Assembly: GCA_947311815.1 (NCBI GenBank)
Contig: CAMZMA010000021.1
Span: 1-10,144, forward strand
Direction: 5' to 3'
Origin: an uncultured Flavobacteriaceae bacterium
Lineage (GTDB): Bacteria; Bacteroidota; Bacteroidia; Flavobacteriales; Flavobacteriaceae
Length of the DNA: 10,144 nt
Below, one piece after another: positions 6,932-10,144 of this stretch. The notes beneath the pieces are model-generated. The model did no database searches and had not been told where the DNA came from. It worked only from the letters and a program-made list of their open reading frames with translations. A program made the position numbers and the translations under genes. Position 1 is the stretch's first letter; each line of letters opens with the position of its first letter.

Positions 6932-8230
6932 TTAATCAATTTGTCTTTTTCTAAACCAAATATCGTTCAAAGATAAACTTAATCTAAAATTAAAATAATT
7001 TTCTTGTATTAATTTATTATTTGTAGTTCCTTTTTTTCCGTACTCAAATCCTAAATTAACATTAGATAATCGGTTTCCTAGTGGTAAGCCTAATCCAAAA
7101 GATATGCCAAAGTCGTTTATTGAGGTAAAATTATTTGGTGTTGATGTTCCGTTTACTAACAAACCTGTACTCTCAAAGCGTAAACCTGCTCTATACGTTA
7201 CTCTTTGAAAATAGTTAGAAATAGAGTTTATTTTAGGGATATAAAATCCTCCAAAAGAAATTCTGTTCGATTTTTCGTAAGAATACGCCGCATTATTTGC
7301 TGATAAATAACCTGAAGCATCTAGGGCATTTTGATATTCATATTCAAACCCTGTGTACCATTTATTTATTTTACCAATACCTGTTCCTAAAATTGTTTGA
7401 GTTGGTAAAGTAAAATTACCTGACAAGGTTTCTGTAGATAAAACATCTCTTGGAATTTCAGACCCTGTTGAAGAAAAGGTCAACGAATAAATTTTACTTG
7501 TTCCTGTCGCTTTTAAATCATTACCAATTTTAATGGTTGCGCCAAAATCTACATGTAAATTATTTTTTAAGTTCTTTTTATATTGAGCTCCTATTTTTAA
7601 CGAACCTCCTCTAATTATAGATTTTTCTTCATATTTAGTAGCTAAAGACACATTTGCTCTTTGATTGATAATACTATTTTCAATAGTACCGAAAGCAAAA
7701 TCGGCTTCAATACCTAAAGCTAAATTTTTAGAAACAAAAATCCCAAAGCTACCATACACTCTATTTACGCCTCCTTTTCCAGAAAATTTAGTAATTTCTA
7801 TAATATCATTACTATTATTTGGATCAAGCTTATTGCTTAACAAAGAATAGCCTACAGAAGAAATGGGTTGCATACCTACCGAAAAACCTGCTCTTTTACC
7901 AATGGGTGTGCCAAAAGCAAAATAACTTAAATTAGTAGATGTTGATGATTGCGACCCCGATACATCTTTAATTGTTAAATCATTATTTAACAATCCAAAA
8001 CCATAGGTTGCATACCTTAAACTGGCATTTGCTGCTGGATTGGTAAAGTTTAAATACGAAGCACTACTAAGAGCAACTCCAATACCTCCCATACTTACCT
8101 GTTCTACAGTTTTTACATTAAATTCTTCTCCTATACCAAAAACGGAATACGGAGATGAAGTTGATCTTTGTGCAAAAGCACTTAAGGAAGTTAAAATTAT
8201 AAGTATTATTACGATTCTTCTAATCATCAT
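6932..8230 (-). CDS. Outer-membrane beta-barrel protein, FadL/OmpP1-like
   Basis: A 432-residue exported protein with a signal peptide (about 1-20, ending SAFA before QR) and no lipobox. The mature part begins with SPYSVFGIGE (26-35), a recurring opening in a Bacteroidota outer-membrane protein group. It then shows alternating polar/hydrophobic strands rich in glycine, serine and aromatic residues, with NPAANASLRYATYGFG resembling the NPA region of FadL-type barrels. It ends in a strand-like NYFNFRLSLSLNDIWF near the C-terminus. It probably forms an outer-membrane channel, perhaps for hydrophobic compounds; the substrate is unknown and the FadL link is by pattern only. Its start overlaps the coaX stop (ATGA), implying translational coupling; the second Met, at 8227, is an alternative start. 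The genes that follow (TPR protein, LptC) fit an envelope-assembly operon. Confidence 0.82.
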   Translation of the reverse strand: MMIRRIVIILIILTSLSAFAQRSTSSPYSVFGIGEEFNVKTVEQVSMGGIGVALSSASYLNFTNPAANASLRYATYGFGLLNNDLTIKDVSGSQSSTSTNLSYFAFGTPIGKRAGFSVGMQPISSVGYSLLSNKLDPNNSNDIIEITKFSGKGGVNRVYGSFGIFVSKNLALGIEADFAFGTIENSIINQRANVSLATKYEEKSIIRGGSLKIGAQYKKNLKNNLHVDFGATIKIGNDLKATGTSKIYSLTFSSTGSEIPRDVLSTETLSGNFTLPTQTILGTGIGKINKWYTGFEYEYQNALDASGYLSANNAAYSYEKSNRISFGGFYIPKINSISNYFQRVTYRAGLRFESTGLLVNGTSTPNNFTSINDFGISFGLGLPLGNRLSNVNLGFEYGKKGTTNNKLIQENYFNFRLSLSLNDIWFRKRQID

Positions 8231-8952
8231 TTTTTATTAAATATCAATATTTCATTTAATCCGTATAGGAGAAAATTTCGATTGGCAAATATGCTACTTT
8301 TTAATTGTTTAGCCAAGAAATTTGTGTCTCCTCCTGTTAAAACTATTGTTAAATCTTGAAATTCACTTTTATATTGATTGATAACTCCATCAATTTCATT
8401 ACAAACACCGTTTACAACACCCGAGTTTATGCTTTCTACAGTAGTTTTTCCAATCATGTTTTTAGGTAGCGCTATTTCTAAAGAAGGCAATTTAGCAGTA
8501 AAATAATGCAACGATTGATATCGCATTTTAACACCCGGAGATATTGCACCTCCTAAATACTCTCCTTTTTCATTAATTACATCAAAAGTAATACATGTAC
8601 CTGCATCTATTATCAATATATTTTTTTTAGGAAACATTTTAAAAGCGGCACAAGCTAATGCTATTCGATCTACTCCTAACGTTTTTGGTGTTTTGTATAA
8701 ATTACGAAAAGGTACTTTTGTTGTTGCTGAAACAATCAAAACTGGAAGAATCGACTGCAATTTTTGTCGTTTTTTTAGAGAAATTACACTTACAGATGAC
8801 AAAATCCCTCTTGAAACAGCAAATTTTGCAAGAATTTTTTTAATTTCTGATATGATTTTTCTCTTATCAAAAACCACGAGTTCCAAGAGTGTATCTTCCT
8901 TAAAAACAGCTGCTTTTACCCGTGTATTACCAACATCAATTATTAGATTCAT
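8227..8952 (-). CDS. coaX: Type III pantothenate kinase
   Basis: CoaX phosphorylates pantothenate with ATP, the first step of coenzyme A synthesis in the cytoplasm; type III enzymes belong to the ASKHA fold and are typically not inhibited by CoA. The 241-residue length is normal. Motifs seen: DVGNTRVKAAVF (6-17, phosphate-binding, with Asp6), the GVDRIALACAAF segment (93-104, with Asp95 and Arg96), IDAGTCITFDV (115-125, with Asp116 and Thr119), GGAISPGVKMR (134-144) and LTGGD (205-209). All key regions are intact. The gene heads the run ending at the CorC-type gene, and its TGA overlaps the start of the barrel-protein gene. A -7 box lies only about 5 nt before the ATG, so its mRNA may be leaderless or nearly so. 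Confidence 0.97.
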   Translation of the reverse strand: MNLIIDVGNTRVKAAVFKEDTLLELVVFDKRKIISEIKKILAKFAVSRGILSSVSVISLKKRQKLQSILPVLIVSATTKVPFRNLYKTPKTLGVDRIALACAAFKMFPKKNILIIDAGTCITFDVINEKGEYLGGAISPGVKMRYQSLHYFTAKLPSLEIALPKNMIGKTTVESINSGVVNGVCNEIDGVINQYKSEFQDLTIVLTGGDTNFLAKQLKSSIFANRNFLLYGLNEILIFNKK

Positions 8953-8956
8953 TTCG

Positions 8957-8984
8957 CAAATTTAAAGTAATTTCAAAAATACAA
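8957..8984 (-). promoter_or_regulatory. Candidate promoter of the coaX operon
   Basis: On the minus strand, TAAATTTG (8964-8957) matches the Bacteroidota -7 consensus TAnnTTTG. The nearest TTG upstream (8984-8982) is 17 nt away, a little shorter than the usual 19-21. The box ends five bases before the coaX ATG at 8952, which would put the transcription start at or next to the start codon. It is the only plausible promoter I see for the six-gene run, apart from more distant sites inside the tRNA region. Confidence 0.45.
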
Positions 8985-9000
8985 CACATTTTATTAAATT

Positions 9001-9035
9001 TTGTTGGTAGAAGTAAAAAATGCGTTTTATATTTG
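9001..9035 (+). promoter_or_regulatory. Promoter of tRNA-Phe, Bacteroidota type
   Basis: TATATTTG (9028-9035) fits the -7 consensus TAnnTTTG exactly. TTG triplets at 9001-9003 and 9004-9006 lie upstream, the nearer with a 21-nt spacer. Transcription should begin near 9040, leaving a leader of about 10 nt before the mature tRNA at 9052. Confidence 0.65.
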
Positions 9036-9051
9036 CATCCGCTAAGGCAAT

Positions 9052-9124
9052 GGTACCTTAGCTCAGTTGGTAGAGCAAAGGACTGAAAATCCTTGTGTCC
9101 CTGGTTCGATTCCTGGAGGTACCA
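9052..9124 (+). tRNA. tRNA-Phe (anticodon GAA)
   Basis: A complete 73-nt cloverleaf. The acceptor stem is GGTACCT paired with AGGTACC (7 bp) with discriminator A. The D stem is GCTC/GAGC. The anticodon stem is AAGGA/TCCTT with loop CTGAAAA and anticodon GAA at 9085-9087. There is a five-base variable loop, and the T arm carries loop TTCGATT. The T stem CCTGG/CCTGG has a U-U mismatch at its middle pair (51-63). CCA is not encoded (ACAA follows) and must be added after transcription. It has its own promoter and terminator. Confidence 0.97.
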
Positions 9125-9125
9125 C

Positions 9126-9160
9126 AAAAAACCCAAACATATTATTTGTTTGGGTTTTTT
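9126..9160. terminator. Shared bidirectional terminator between tRNA-Phe and rluB
   Basis: A 14-bp perfect stem (AAAAAACCCAAACA at 9126-9139 with TGTTTGGGTTTTTT at 9147-9160) and a 7-nt loop. On the plus strand it ends in six Ts just after the tRNA (two bases past the discriminator). On the minus strand it also ends in six Ts and starts four bases after the rluB stop. It therefore serves both converging genes. Confidence 0.92.
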
Positions 9161-9164
9161 CGTT

Positions 9165-9998
9165 TTACACCATTTGTAAAGTGTTAATTTCTTGCTTTGT
9201 CAACTCTCTCCATCTACCTCTTGGCAAATTTTTCTTGGTCAATCCAGAAAAAACAACTCTATCTAATTTGACTACTTTATAGCCTAAGTTTTCAAATATT
9301 TTACGTACAATTCTGTTCCTACCAGAGTGTATTTCTATACCTACTTCTGTTTTCCGTTCGCCTTCTACATAAGAAACAGCATCAATAAACACTTTTCTAC
9401 CTTCAATAATTACTTCGTCTCTTAGTTTTTGTAAATCGGCTAAACTCAATTTTTTATCAAGAGAGGCGTGGTATAATTTACGTACATTATGCTTTGGATG
9501 TGTTAATTTTTTAGCCAAATCTCCATCATTAGTAAATAGCAACAATCCTGTGGTATTCCTATCTAATCTACCCACTGGATATACACGTTCTTTGGTTGCA
9601 TTGGTAATTAAATCCATCACTGTTTTCCGCCCTCTATCATCATCCATAGTTGTGATGTAGTTTTTAGGTTTGTTTAATAAGATGTATCGTTTTTCTTCAG
9701 GCGAAATAGAAGTTCCATCAAACTTAACAACATCATCAGGCATTACTTTATGCCCCATTTCTGTCACTAATTTTCCGTTAATCGTTACACTTCCTTGTTC
9801 TATATATACATCTGCTTCCCTACGAGAACAAACGCCCGAATTTGAAATGTATTTATTTAATCTAATGCCTGCTAATGAATCTGCTTTAGGAGTACTTTTA
9901 ATCTTTTTATACTCTTTTTTTAATTTTGGTTTTCTTTGTAACGGTCTATTACTTTTACCCTGTTGTCGTCCTCTCGACGAGTTTCTATCTGTACTCAT
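9165..9998 (-). CDS. rluB: RluB-type 23S rRNA pseudouridine synthase (RsuA/RluB/E/F family)
   Basis: Converts a specific uridine of ribosomal RNA to pseudouridine; RluB of E. coli acts on U2605 of 23S rRNA. From ATG 9998 the protein is 277 residues. A very basic, probably disordered N-terminus (1-40, RNSSRGRQQGKSNRPLQRKP) is followed by an S4 RNA-binding domain (about 45-95, IRLNKYISNSGVCSRREAD) and the catalytic domain. This domain begins at RYILLNKPK, and GRLDRNTTGLLLFTNDGDLA (143-162) holds the catalytic Asp146. GRNRIVRKIFENLGYKVVKL near the C-terminus is the family's closing motif. The frame is open to 10064, but the extra 22 residues are encoded by the fold-back at the right edge and are false. 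Which of RluB, RluE, RluF or RsuA is the true match cannot be settled by eye; the S4 domain rules out RluE. The gene converges on tRNA-Phe. Confidence 0.93.
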   Translation of the reverse strand: MSTDRNSSRGRQQGKSNRPLQRKPKLKKEYKKIKSTPKADSLAGIRLNKYISNSGVCSRREADVYIEQGSVTINGKLVTEMGHKVMPDDVVKFDGTSISPEEKRYILLNKPKNYITTMDDDRGRKTVMDLITNATKERVYPVGRLDRNTTGLLLFTNDGDLAKKLTHPKHNVRKLYHASLDKKLSLADLQKLRDEVIIEGRKVFIDAVSYVEGERKTEVGIEIHSGRNRIVRKIFENLGYKVVKLDRVVFSGLTKKNLPRGRWRELTKQEINTLQMV

Positions 9999-10017
9999 GA
10001 TTATTTTTAAATTTTTG

Positions 10018-10025
10018 CAAAGATA
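10018..10025 (-). promoter_or_regulatory. Possible -7 box of the rluB promoter, at the fold
   Basis: On the minus strand 10025-10018 reads TATCTTTG, a perfect Bacteroidota -7 box, 20 nt before the rluB ATG at 9998. The outer three bases lie in the fold-back arm, so they may be true upstream sequence (short homology at the switch) or belong to the copy. The -33 element would lie beyond the fold and is not available. Confidence 0.4.
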
Positions 10026-10028
10026 ATC

Positions 10029-10144
10029 ATGAGTACAGATAGAAACTCGTCGAGAGGACGACAACAGGGTAAAAGTAATAGACCGTTACAAAGAAAACCA
10101 AAATTAAAAAAAGAGTATAAAAAGATTAAAAGTACTCCTAAAGC
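10029..10144 (+). pseudogene. rluB: Duplicate rluB N-terminus, plus strand (artefact copy)
   Basis: The plus-strand ATG at 10029 opens a frame identical to the first 38 codons of the minus-strand rluB (MSTDRNSSRGRQQGK and onward to STPK), then runs off the edge. It is the outer arm of the right fold-back and shows no sequence differences from the inner arm. A natural duplication of this kind would normally show some divergence, and it would leave two head-to-head copies 30 nt apart. Not an independent gene. Confidence 0.85.

Larger units (their letters stand above)
9883..10144. repeat. Perfect inverted repeat (fold-back) at right edge, start of rluB
   Basis: Bases 9883-10004 are the exact reverse complement of 10023-10144 (122 nt per arm), with an 18-nt spacer (10005-10022). 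The left arm is the first 38 codons of rluB on the minus strand plus six upstream bases; the right arm is a second copy in the plus direction. The turn falls in the 5' leader of rluB next to an ATAAT/ATTAT pair, which could have primed a strand switch. As at the left edge, this looks like an amplification chimera or contig-end artefact, not a genomic repeat. Confidence 0.97.

Noticed and set aside
6932..6939. Upstream start at 6939 for the TPR-like protein
   Set aside because: It overlaps the previous gene's stop and places eight extra residues before an otherwise standard signal peptide starting MKK.
8658..8965. Two plus-strand frames antisense to coaX
   Set aside because: They overlap the fully conserved coaX gene and have the composition expected of shadows.
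8936..9282. Frames running through the tRNA on both strands (8936-9136 minus, 9067-9282 plus)
   Set aside because: Both read through the tRNA-Phe gene, and the plus-strand one also crosses the shared terminator; their residues derive from structural RNA sequence.
1..10144. Palindromic ends as covalently closed hairpin telomeres of a linear replicon, or terminal inverted repeats of a mobile element
   Set aside because: The two fold-backs share no sequence, each has a non-palindromic spacer, one cuts citrate synthase in mid-gene, and no telomere resolvase, transposase or replication gene is present.

Overview
This is an AT-rich window (roughly 30% G+C by eye) of ordinary chromosomal housekeeping DNA, most likely from a marine-type Flavobacteriaceae (Polaribacter/Tenacibaculum-like; genus is a guess). 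The clues are protein style and gene content (a Bacteroidota-type PpiD, a lipoprotein LptC, type III pantothenate kinase CoaX), promoters of the Bacteroidota TTG-N20-TAnnTTTG type, A-rich translation starts without Shine-Dalgarno sequences, and the strong use of A/T-ending codons.

Layout. All protein genes lie on the minus strand; a single tRNA-Phe lies on the plus strand. Reading the minus strand from right to left: an RluB-type 23S rRNA pseudouridine synthase (9998-9165) converges on tRNA-Phe(GAA) (9052-9124), and the two share a bidirectional terminator. Next comes a tightly packed cluster: coaX (8952-8227), an outer-membrane barrel protein (8230-6932), an exported TPR-like protein (6915-5566), lptC (5557-4988), a 65-residue two-helix membrane protein (4988-4791) and a CNNM/CorC-type CBS membrane protein (4790-3525). 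Spacing is -4, 16, 8, -1 and 0 nt, so this looks like one operon. A PpiD-type periplasmic peptidyl-prolyl isomerase (3403-1268) follows with its own promoter and a strong terminator. Last is citrate synthase gltA (1084 down to 137), which is cut off. Most of the cluster is envelope biology (LPS export, an outer-membrane barrel, an exported TPR protein, a periplasmic folding factor), with one coenzyme A gene at its head. No gene-free stretch exceeds 300 bases.

The striking structure is at the two edges. Both ends fold back on themselves: 1-104 is the exact reverse complement of 137-240 (32-nt spacer), and 9883-10004 is the exact reverse complement of 10023-10144 (18-nt spacer). Each fold interrupts or abuts a housekeeping gene, carries a non-palindromic spacer and has short homology at the turn. 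I read these as strand-switching chimeras (as made by multiple-displacement amplification) or assembly artefacts at contig ends, not biology. They have real consequences for annotation: the citrate synthase frame runs off the edge without a stop and is easily missed, and the pseudouridine synthase acquires a false 22-residue N-terminal extension. I found no convincing undescribed system, CRISPR array, mobile element or defence locus.
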